Of a DNA stretch of 64,000 nucleotides, positions 54,535-64,000 are shown one piece after another. The notes under the pieces are model-generated. The model was not told the origin of the DNA and made no database searches. It was given only the letters and a program-made list of their open reading frames with translations. The DNA is taken from assembly GCA_037043455.1 (NCBI GenBank), contig JAWPHD010006790.1, positions 62,001-126,000 of the forward strand. The letters are read 5' to 3'. The DNA is from Cyrtodaria siliqua. Lineage: Eukaryota > Mollusca > Bivalvia > Adapedonta > Hiatellidae. The translations under genes were made by a program, and so were the position numbers. Every line of letters begins with the position of its first letter. Position 1 is the first letter of the stretch.

Positions 54535-54880
54535 AACACGATAAATACAAAATATATTGCAGTATCGGTTTGATTGAGACTGTTAACGAACGGTAGTGAA
54601 TTACGCTTTGCTATCGTTCACGCCCTCTAGCCCCGGGTCGAGCAGAACTCAATATGTAAATGTCAACAGTATGAAAAATTGAGCAATCCTATGACGGTGA
54701 ATATAGCATTTCAATGAGTTATTTTCATACCATTCCATGGCCAGAGACGTATGGTCCTAGTTTCTAACAAAAATGATTTGCTCTAAACCAAAAAACAATA
54801 GGCGAAATGAACAAAAAGAAATTCAGTTAGGAGCAGAGGTTATGAAGCCTGCGTATCACAAGTGACAGTCAAAATACTAA
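54535..54880 (+). mobile_element. SINE-like element S, copy in duplication 2
   Basis: Counterpart of 44085-44410 within the second 2-kb unit. Confidence 0.6.
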
Positions 54881-55883
54881 ATTAAAAAATTAAATTAAAA
54901 ATCAGACAACATATCCTAATGGTGATTAAAAAGCAGGCAACATATTCTAATGGTGATTAATAAACTCTGGCTTCGTAAAGGGTGCAATCCGAGTCGTTCA
55001 ACAATTGATGGAGTTCTTTGGTAAAAAAATATATAATATGTCCGAAAGACCATTGTCTACAGTTTTTTAGCATGGTGAACTTGTTCACCAAGCTTTAGTA
55101 ACCATGTTTTTTCACGAATCCTAACTACAGCCTCACTGATGAATCGAAGCATTGCCTGAAAAAGAAGACCCATATTTTAACAGGTGTTTCTTCTTTTCTA
55201 GTCCGGATACAAATAAGGTAATGTTTTATAGACATTTCAAATAATTTCCTCGATACATTGTTTAAGTTATATGTTGTTTATATAGCAATTTCATCTATTG
55301 TTCCATCGTTTTGATGTGCGTTCTATAAATAGATTAATCACCATCATCACGTGATCATCACGTGAACTTGCGTAAAACGTATTCATACGCTGTATTGTTC
55401 TCCACGGATAGTGTATTGAAGATTGTAACCAGTTCATTTTATAATTTACTTCTCTTGCAACACCATCAAACGCATATCTTCCATCTTTCTTGGATTTATA
55501 TATTTAAGAAATATACATGGCCTTTATAGTCTTCATATAATAGGTAATAGGTTTGATCAGTAATGGTTATGGCATAAGCTACTATCCTTTGTAAAAAGTT
55601 GTTGTTGCCCATTCTCTGGAATAAGATTGTTAGCTTACTTGGTAGTACGCTGTGTAATATTCTTAAGTTTTTACCTCCCTTGCTATGAAGTTTAAATGAC
55701 TGATTCGGTAGTAAAATAATCCTGAATACTTGTGCCAATCGTGTCGAAAAGACCGAATGCAAATCAACAAGATCTGACTAGGTATATATGACGTCATTTG
55801 ATCCCGGAGTGACTATTTTTAGAATTCGGGTCTATTCGGACACTCCGATTTTAGAATATAGTCTTCATCAAAATGTGTAAAGG

Positions 55884-55966
55884 ATTGTTAGCTCAGTCGG
55901 AATAGCGGAGTCCCAGAAAATTATAAAGCGATAGATATGGGGTTCGAATCTGAGCAGGACCCAAAT
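55884..55966 (+). tRNA. tRNA-like sequence with A and B boxes (pseudo)
   Basis: TTAGCTCAGTCGGAATAGCG fits a Pol III A box and GGGGTTCGAATCTG a B box, 45 bp apart. The ends do not form an acceptor stem, so it is a tRNA-derived relic. Copy 1 of the 2-kb unit retains only the A-box half. Confidence 0.4.
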
Positions 55967-56027
55967 GTTTTTATTCTAATTATATTTTGTTTGATGTAAA
56001 AATAGTTTGTTTAATTCATGCCCAATG

Positions 56028-56352
56028 GTCTTAAAAGGGGTACATCAGGATTTTCATATACACATTTTAAATTATAAAATTGTTCCAGTTCACGATATAA
56101 AACACTATCAATCAAAATGTGAAGCTAGAACCATTTTTTTAATGTCTAAAGTTTCAGAACACCATTTAGCTAGGGTGGAATCGCGCACGTAATATGCTGA
56201 AATTAACACTGTTGCCTCACCTAGGATAGCACGTATTACTGTGCAGAATGAATTTCTTTGCAAATAAAAGATTCTGTAGGCTCATTATGTTTTGGTCATT
56301 TTAAATCGGAAACATAGACCCCATAAAAAGCCTGATGTACTCCTTTTAAGAC
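56028..56352. mobile_element. MITE-like inverted-repeat element
   Basis: GTCTTAAAAGGGGTACATCA (56029 onward) is mirrored by TGATGTACTCCTTTTAAGAC (56332-56351), a ~22-bp terminal inverted repeat about 325 bp apart. No coding capacity; superfamily unknown. Confidence 0.55.
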
Positions 56353-56960
56353 TTAAGTCGGAAAACAAATTGTGTGCGTGTGTGTGTGTGTGTGGAGAGT
56401 GGGGAGATTTTTTTAAAGATTTTTACGACTTTTATCTATGCGTCAATTTGGTAGAGGTAGAGGTAGACCTCATCTGTTTTGAAACAAACTCGTAGAACCA
56501 CAGTCCTGCCGCGCGTTAGTGAGTAGCTGTCAAACATTCTTTAATGTGAAAACGTGGAACAAGCGGGATTCGAACGGATGACTGAAAGATATTAATTACA
56601 CAAACAAGAGTATATCTAAAAACAAATATGTTACCTTTTATCACAATTTTCAAATTACATGCAGAACTGATTGAATTATATTCTATTAAGGCCAAACCAC
56701 AAATATGTTTAAAAACAAAACAAAGCAACAAAAAAAATGAAGGGGTAAAATGTTGTTGTATCGGGGGTAAAAACGGCGATTCTGTTGGATGACAGGAAAC
56801 AAGACACTTTCTTGTTTAGGCCTAACGTAGTAAACGGAATTAACCGTGACTTCGGTGATTATTGTCAACAAACGATTTGTCGATTAGGCCAAAAGGCCAG
56901 AGCCTTCACATCATGTTCACATACATGGTTGAAAAATATAACAATGAAATAATTGTGTAT
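56353..56960. other. No gene seen; short (GT)n run
   Basis: A GTGTGTGTG run at 56375-56393, and a reverse B-box-like GGGATTCGAAC (56561-56571) without a matching A box. Confidence 0.35.
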
Positions 56961-56963
56961 GAA

Positions 56964-57140
56964 CATCATGTTCACTCCGAGTTGTGAGATTAAATCACAA
57001 CGGTATCCCGAGAACAGTGGTACTCCGAGTTGTGAGAATGAACTACAACGGTATCCCGAGCCCAGTGGTATTCCGAGTTGTGAGAATAAATAACAACGAT
57101 ATCCCGAGACCAGGGATACTCCGAGTTTTGAGATTAAAAT
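56964..57140 (-). repeat. ~57-bp tandem repeat, three units
   Basis: Units of 'ACTCCGAGTTGTGAGA' + 'ACAACGGTATCCCGAG' + 'CAGTGGT'. The period is a multiple of three, so the minus strand stays open and encodes a 19-residue repeat ('SQLGVPLFSGYRC'). Confidence 0.85.
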
Positions 57141-58430
57141 CAAATGAGCACAAAGATTTATAAGTTATGTTTTGTATATGTGTAGTCTGTATATCTCTAC
57201 AACAAGTTGTGTGTAAACATATGTTCTTTTAGTTGAAGGTCACACTTTTTGGAACAAGGAAACTTCATGGAGAATTTGTCACTCCATGTTTAATTTAGTA
57301 TATTATAAATATTTGTGCAGCGTGGGATATGGATGTCTTTCAGACTACACTCGTGTTCATTTGATTTTAATCATACTTGCATAGTAGGTCGACATAAATG
57401 CAAGGTTGTTTCCTATTTTGATTCAGCTATGTTTGTCAAAGGGTCTTTGAATTACCTCCCCTTGAACTGACAAAATTAGCTGTCTTGAACTTTTTGACGC
57501 TGTATTCATTTCTAATGATTCAAACTTTGACATGAGATGAAAGGTGATGTTTTTTGACACACATTAACACCTGTGAAGATATGGTCCAGATATGATGAAG
57601 CGTTTCGGAGATTTAATTTTCATTATAACCAATCATTCCTTTTGTTTCCTTCTTTATTCCTGTATATACGTTACCTTATCTTGTTTAAATCGTCTTTCCA
57701 GATACATTAAACAATGCATTGATGTATAATTACATGCAATGATGTATTATTATTAAGAAGAGTTGACACATTTGCAGTGTTTCCATGTCACGCGTGATCC
57801 ATTACATGGATGCACAAATCATAGTTCACCATGCTCTCAGTACTTTTGGTACTTTGATTTATATATACATATGTACGTATAATTGGTTCAATCTCTGGTT
57901 TGAAACCTTACATTCTTGGAATTATTGTAACAATATACACAGTGCGATGGTCATTCTTTTATTTGTGAACTGACATGTGTATTACAAAATCAATTTAAAG
58001 TGACTAAAAGTGATGTTGTGCACAACGTGTCAACCAATCAGTGAGTGAGCAAAGCCGCTGTAGAATCTGAAAGAGTCAATAATACAAAACAACTGTATGC
58101 TAGATACAATGTAACTGACATGAACTAGAGATCCTAGTCATGAACATCAAAATTAGGCGACAATACATATGGTGGTATATAATTATAATTTGAAATACTA
58201 ATCGTGAACATCAAAACTAAGTGACAGTAATAATTGTGGTAGAATTAGTATGTACTCGTGAAAGAAACAAGCGGTCAATAGGAATGAACCGCAACTCATA
58301 TGATCTACATACAAGTTCTAGACCTGAACGATAAAATAATCAAACGATAAAATAGTGGTGCATACTGGGTACAAACAACACACGTTTAGCCATGAGCGAC
58401 AAACTAAGTTTGCAATACTAGCCATGAATG
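57141..58430. other. No gene seen
   Basis: AT-rich, without recognised repeats or genes. Confidence 0.4.
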
Positions 58431-58434
58431 AATT

Positions 58435-58930
58435 AACAAGAGAACTACTATTACTCGGCTTGAACATTGTGTAATAATTAACAAGATATCTACTAATACT
58501 CGGCTTGAACATTGTGTAATAATTAACAAGACATCTACTATTACTCGGCTTGAACATTGTGTAACAATTAACAAGATATCTACTATTACTCGGCTTGAAC
58601 ATTGTGTAACAATTAACAAGACATCTACTATTACTCGTCTTGAACATTGTGTAACAATTAACAAGACATCCACTATTACTCGGCTTGAAAATTGTGTAAC
58701 AATTAACAAGACATCTACTATTACTCGTCTTGAACATTGTGTAATAATTAACAAGACATCTACTATTACTCGGCTTGAACATTGTGTAATAATTAACAAG
58801 ACATATACTATTACTCGGCTTGAACATTGTGTAATAATTAACAAGACATCTACTATTACTCGGCTTGAACATTGTGTAATAATTAACAAGACATCTACTA
58901 TTACTCGGCTTGAACATTGTGTAATAATTA
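58435..58930 (-). repeat. 45-bp minisatellite, ~11 units
   Basis: Units of 'AACAAGACATCTACTATTAC' + 'TCGGCTTGAACATTGTGTAATAATT'-type sequence. The 45-bp period keeps two minus-strand frames open (199 and 161 codons) encoding 15-residue repeats such as 'MFKPSNSRCLVNYYT'. Confidence 0.95.
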
Positions 58931-59039
58931 AAATGTCAGCTCATTTTGTGATTGTGAAACACACACTCACGCTGATCGTTCACAGGTAAAGAACATATTC
59001 AGGCTGCATGCTTTGTCGTGCCATCTGAAACCATAATTC

Positions 59040-59935
59040 CCTATCATGGATGCACAGTCTTGGTCGTGGTGACCATTACCTGAAATAAATGTATTGAACG
59101 GTTGTCATCATCTAAAATAAAGGTATGGAACACTTGTCAACTTTATATCTTCATTGTGGGGGTGGCCACCTGAAACAAATGAAGAAATAATTTGTGAACT
59201 TTACAATCTTCATCGTGGTGATAACCACCTGAAATAAAGGCATGGGGCAACGTTACAGTCTTTATCGTGGTGATCATCACCTGAAACATTTGCCATCACC
59301 TGAAATAAAGGAATGGAACATTTGTCATCACCTGAAGTTAAGGGATGGAATATTTGTCAACGTTACATTTATCATCGTGGTGACCATCACCCGAAATAAA
59401 GTTATGGAATATTGGTCATCGCCTAAAATAAAGGAATGAAACATATGTACTCACCTGAAATAAAGAAATGGACTATTTGTCAAAGTAAAATTCTTCATCG
59501 TGGTGACCATTTCTTGAAGTAAAAGAAATGGAACATTTGTCATTACCTGATATAAAGGTATGACACATTTGTCATCACCTGAAATAAAGGTATGAAACAT
59601 GTGTCATCACTTGAAATAAAGGTACCTGAAATAAATATATGGGAAATGTGTCATCACCTGAAATAAATGTATAGAACATTTGTCATCACCTGAAATAAAG
59701 GTATGTGACATCTGACAACGTTACACCCTTTATCATGGAAATGGTGACCTGAAAGAAAGAAGGAACTACTTGTCAACGTTACAGTTCACCATGTTGACCA
59801 CCGTCTGAAATAAAAGTAGTGAACGCGTGTCAATGATACAGTCTTCGTCGCGGTGACCATCGCCTGTAATAAAGGTATGGAACAGATGCAATATTTATCG
59901 TGGTGGTAGCCACCTGGAAATACGATAGGAAATAA
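59040..59935 (+). repeat. Complex ~30-bp minisatellite
   Basis: Repeated 'CATCACCTGAAATAAAGG' + 'TATGGAACATTTGT' units, with a longer form inserting 'ACGTTACAGTCTTCATCGTG' + 'GTGACC' every few units. Confidence 0.9.
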
Positions 59936-59965
59936 TCGCTGCATTTGTTTGTTGTATTTGTTTTT

Positions 59966-62290
59966 AGCTTTACTGGCCAAAGGCCAGGAGGGCTTATGCG
60001 ATCACTTTTCGTCCGTCGTCCGTAGGTCCGTCTGTCTGTCTGTTAGCAATTTTATAAAATCGACATCTCCTCTGAAACCGCTTGAAGGATTTTGATGAAA
60101 CTTAAGCACAATGTTACTTGGGAGGACCCTCTCAGATTTGTGTTTTTCGCGGCCGCCAGACATCCAAGATGGCCGCCATGGCTAAAACTAGGTCAAATAT
60201 AAGGAAATTTCAAACGACATCTCCTCTAAAACCACTTATTCCATTCTACTGAAATATCATATACTTGTTCCTTGGGTTGGCCTTTATCAAGTTTGTGTTT
60301 TTCGTTATCGTCAAATAATAAAAATGGCCGCCACGGTCACCCAAAGTTTACATACAGTTATATAGGAAAAGGTTAAAAATTACATCTTCTCTGAAACCGC
60401 CTGAAAGATTTTGATGAAATTTAAGCACAATGATACTTGGATAGTCTCTCTCAGATTTGTGTTTTTCGCGGCCGCCAGTCAACCAAGATGGCCGCCATAG
60501 CTAAAACTAGGTCAAATTTAAGTAAATTTCAAACGACATCTCTTCCGAAATCACTTATTCCATTCTACTGAAATATCATATACATGTGCCTTGGGTTGGC
60601 CTCTATCAAGTTTGTGTTTTTCGTTGTCGTCAAATAATAAAAATGGCCGCCACGGTGACCCAAAGTTTACATAGAGTTATATAGGAAAAGGTTAAAAATT
60701 ACATCTTCTCTGAAACCGCCTGAAAGATTTTGATGAAATTTAACACAATGATATTTGGGATAGTCCCTCTCAGATTTGTGCTTTTTGCGGCCGCCAGTCA
60801 TCCAAGATGGCCACCATGGCTAAAACTAGGTCAAATTTAAGGAAATTTCAAACGACATTTCCTCCGAAATCACTTATTCCATTCTACTGAAATATCGGCT
60901 ACATGTTGCTTGGATTGGCCTCTATTAAGTTTGTGTTTTTCGTTATCGTCGAATAATAAAAATGGCCGCCACGGCGACCCAAAATTTACATAGAGTTATA
61001 TAGGAAAAGGCTAAAAATAACATCTTTTCTGAAACCGCTTGAAGGAGTTTCATGAAACTTCATTACAATGATCTTTGGGATAGTCCCCCTCAGAATTGTG
61101 TTTTTCGCAGCTGCCCGTCATCCAAGATGGCCGCCATGGCTAAAATTAAGTCTAATTTAAGGTAATTTCAAACAACATCTCCTCCGAAACCACTTATTCC
61201 ATTCTTGTGAAATATCATAAGCATGTTCCTTGGGTTAGCCTATAACAACTTTGTGTTTTTCGTTATCGTCGAATAATCAAAATGGCCGCCACAGCGACTG
61301 AAAGTTTACATAGAGTTATATAGGAAAACGTTAAAAATGACATCTTCTCTGAAACCGGTTGAAGGATTTTGATGAAACTTAATCACAATGATCTTTGGGA
61401 TAGTTCTCCTCAGGTTTATGTTTTTCGCGGCCGTCAGTAATCCAGAATGGCCACCATGTCTAAAATTAGGTCAGATTTAAAGAGATTTCAAACGACATCT
61501 CCGAAACCACTAAATCCATTCCAGTGAAATATCATATACATGTTTCTTGTGTTGGCCTCTTATCAAATTTGTGTTTTTTGTTATCGTCGAATAATCAAAA
61601 TGGCCGCCACGACGACCCAAAGTCCACATAGTGTTATATAGGAAAAGGCTAAAATTGAAATTCTCTGAAACCTCTAGAAGGATTTTGTTGAAACTTTATC
61701 ACAATGATCTTTATGATAGTGCGCCTCAGATTTGTGTTTTTCGCAGCCGCCAGTTTTCCAACATGGCCACCATGGCTAAAACTAAGTCAAATTTAAGGAA
61801 ATTTCAAACGACATCTCCTACGAAACCACTTAATCCATTCCAGCGAAATATCATGTACATGTTCTTTCGGTTTGCCTCTATCAAATTTGTGTTTTTTGTT
61901 ATCATTGAATAATCAAAATGGTTACCATGGTGACCCAAGATTTACATAGAGTTATATAGGAAAAGGTTAAATATGAAATCTTCTCTGAAACCTTTTGAAG
62001 GATTTTGTTGAAACTTTATCACAATGGTTGATTTTATTTTTTTTCTTGCAATCCAAATGGCCGCCGTGGCGACCCAAAGTTTATATAGGTAAAGGCTAAA
62101 TATGACATCTTCTCTGAAATCGCTTGAAGGAGTTGGATGAAACTTAATCACAATGATCTTTATGGAAGTCCCCTTCAGATTTGTGTTTCTCGTGGCGGCC
62201 AGTTTTCCAAGATGGCCACCATGTCTAAATCTAGGTAAAAATTAAGGAAACCACGTATTCCATTATCCGCATGGCTACACACATAATTAT
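59966..62290 (+). repeat. ~320-bp satellite array, about seven units
   Basis: Unit starts near 60055, 60380, 60700, 61020, 61338, 61655 and 61975 share 'ACATCTTCTCTGAAACCG' and are spaced about 317-326 bp. Each unit has two related halves, each with 'TTTGTGTTTTTCG' followed by 'AAGATGGCCGCCATGGC' or 'AAAATGGCCGCCACGG'. The left edge (59966-60050) carries 'CCAAAGGCCAGGAGGGCTTA' and CCGTC repeats. Confidence 0.92.
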
Positions 62291-64000
62291 TGGATTTGTG
62301 ATGAATTGCATTATATTCAAAGATTGAGAGGTTATGTTGACTAAAAAAGCAAGAAACACAAAAATTCAAGGCAACTATTAATAATATTTTATCATGTATT
62401 TTATGTAAATGCTTGATATAAACTTCAAGATTAAGGTGTGTCCCTTTAGAAATGAATATAAAAACTACAATATTTAAGAACAGAATATAAACTGCAATAC
62501 CAAACCAGGGTGTAATAATACTTACTCCCTGACGAAACGTACAATGGCCCGGGTAGGGAATGTCCAATGGCCACAGTACAAATCGCCTAATTACCTGGGT
62601 ACGAACCGTCAAAGGTACGATACGTGCATACTTCGGCTTTTATCCCCATCCCATTTAACAGGAACGTCATATTTGTAAGTACGCGGATATAAATATTTGG
62701 CAGAGAAAAGTTCATTTACGTACATTTAACGATGGATTTCGTTGGTTGAAACGTGCGTGAATATAATTAAACGTTTCTTTTAGTAAATTACATTATTCTT
62801 TCTGATTAATTCTTGCGTTTAAGTTATAATATCCGTTACAAACGTTTCGTGTATTCGCGAAAATTCTGGAAGTTCGCTAATTGTGCACAGTTTCGCCACA
62901 ATTTTACATTGATTACTGCGTCTTTCCACCATATTAACACTACAGTTTGCATTGAAAATTGTAATTCTTATACTTGTACTTATACTGTAGTCGAAGCCGG
63001 TGTAAACCAACAGGTTTCTTAGGCCCTTTTAGAAATGGTTGTTTTCCCAGTCTGGTTATGATTTTTTTCTTTTCATAGTGAAAGACTTATATGTTATTAA
63101 ATGTTCATGAGTGAAATTATCTTTGTTCGATTTTGGTCTGAATTTTTGATAAAAAATAAACCTTCCCCACCCACTTTGCTCAAAAGCCTGACCTTCGTGG
63201 CTATTAAAAGTTTTTAACAGTTTTTGATTTTTTACGATTTTTCACTGCTGTTACGCCATGATGCCATTGTTCTACACCCATGGCAAATGTGTTCGAGGTA
63301 TCGTGGAAGTACCTGTTTCGGTGACATTAAATATAACGAGTGGCTTCCGTATTAAGTAATTCAAGTAATTAATATGTTTTCATTTCTTGCTTTTAGACAA
63401 ATTCATTTCCCTTTATGTTGTAAAAACACATTCCAAGCAATTCTGTATTTACCAAGATATCTGACATGTTTGAATGCAGTAGTTGTGTATACACAAACTG
63501 ATGACGTGTACCTGTTCCGCTGACTTTCTTATGTACAGGATTAGCCAAATGTTTTCACCAATATAAAGTTTTGATAACGATAAAACATATTTGTAGTATA
63601 TATTTGCACACATTAACAGTTTAAGAAATCATGGTTTTTGTTCACTAGCCCGAATTATTATATAACCATTAGGACTATTACAATTTTCATAAGCCCTGGC
63701 GACTATATAAAATTCCTAGATTGTTACTAGCCGTAATTAATACTTACTAGTTTATGTCTTAAATTCAACCAAAGTTAGTGTCATAATGGCGTGCAAGAGA
63801 AACCATGTATTCCTGTCTGTCCGTGTGTGATGTCGCGTAACTCCTGCTAAACCACTGGGCGAAATTCAGCCAAATTTAGAGTTTGACTTTCCCACATCAT
63901 AACAACGTGCTAGAACAATATTTTTTTACTCTGCACCAAGGGGCCTCCCCAGGGGTCAAAAGGTCAAATACACTAAAAATTCAACTACATTATTGCTTCT
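62291..64000. other. No gene recognised
   Basis: The minus-strand frame at 62175-62612 begins inside the satellite and has no protein pattern. Nothing else was recognised to the end of the window. Confidence 0.4.

Larger units (their letters stand above)
53857..55920 (+). repeat. 2-kb direct duplication, copy 2
   Basis: Pairs with 43383-45433. Carries a local extra duplication of 'CATATCCTAATGGTGATTAA' (about 54900-54960) and keeps the second tRNA-like segment complete to 55962. A minus-strand frame at 55496-55762 is broken in the other copy, so coding is doubtful. Confidence 0.85.

Noticed and set aside
55496..55762. 88-codon minus-strand frame in the 2-kb duplication
   Set aside because: The matching region in the other copy (about 45010-45260) is frame-broken and the product matches no family I recognise.
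43633..55966. Functional tRNA genes
   Set aside because: A- and B-box-like segments exist, but acceptor stems do not pair, so they are tRNA-derived relics at best.
58435..58930. Regularly spaced repeats that could suggest a CRISPR array
   Set aside because: Units are head-to-tail without unique spacers, in a eukaryotic repeat-rich context with no cas genes. It is a minisatellite.

Overview
The window looks like a repeat-saturated, AT-rich stretch of an invertebrate nuclear genome, most likely a mollusc (bivalve) or another lophotrochozoan. The grounds are abundant LINE fragments with ATTC- or GAA-type 3' tails, a short 'GGCGCCATATAACC...GTGCGCC' repeat of a type I associate with molluscs, DIRS-type retroelement remains and an animal Polinton/Maverick. 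The species cannot be fixed from sequence alone. No intact host gene is visible. One short exon-like reading frame at 19531-19700 (signal peptide plus cysteines, ending at a splice-donor consensus) is the only plausible piece of one.

The centre (19.9-41.1 kb) is a set of nested insertions. A minus-strand LINE (LINE-A) is interrupted by a Tc1-like DNA transposon (20311-39524). The Tc1 transposase gene is cut between its first and second catalytic aspartates by a 17.6-kb Polinton/Maverick (21217-38798). The Polinton's DNA polymerase gene is in turn split by a 2.55-kb TA-flanked transposon (24437-26982) and a SINE-like element (28332-28557). LINE-A is separately interrupted by a plus-strand insertion carrying LINE-B (39777-40954).

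The Polinton carries the usual virus-like gene set in decayed form: protein-primed family B DNA polymerase, retroviral-type integrase, FtsK/HerA-type packaging ATPase, double-jelly-roll major capsid candidate, single-jelly-roll minor capsid candidate, and several conserved membrane or coiled-coil proteins. No adenovirus-type maturation protease could be found. Between two copies of part of the left terminal repeat lies a small helix-turn-helix gene, followed by a zinc-finger gene. Most genes carry frameshifts, in-frame stops or tandem duplications, so the element is a fossil, although much of its protein sequence is still readable.

Left flank (0-19.9 kb): a decayed DIRS-like tyrosine-recombinase retroelement (Gag zinc knuckle, RT, RNase H, recombinase) with palindrome-bearing repeat modules that recur at 11.4-11.7 and 17.3-18.2 kb; LINE-C; a degenerate repeat family; and LINE-D with LINE-E inserted in it (6-bp target duplication).

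Right flank (41-64 kb): LINE-F; a 2-kb direct duplication (43.4-45.4 and 53.9-55.9 kb) with tRNA-like segments; LINE-G; an arrangement resembling Ngaro-type split direct repeats (47.7-53.7 kb) with an SGNH-like coding remnant and a strong hairpin; a MITE-like element; and four tandem arrays, including a ~320-bp satellite with repeated ATGGCCGCC motifs. Where no gene or repeat is named, none was recognised.
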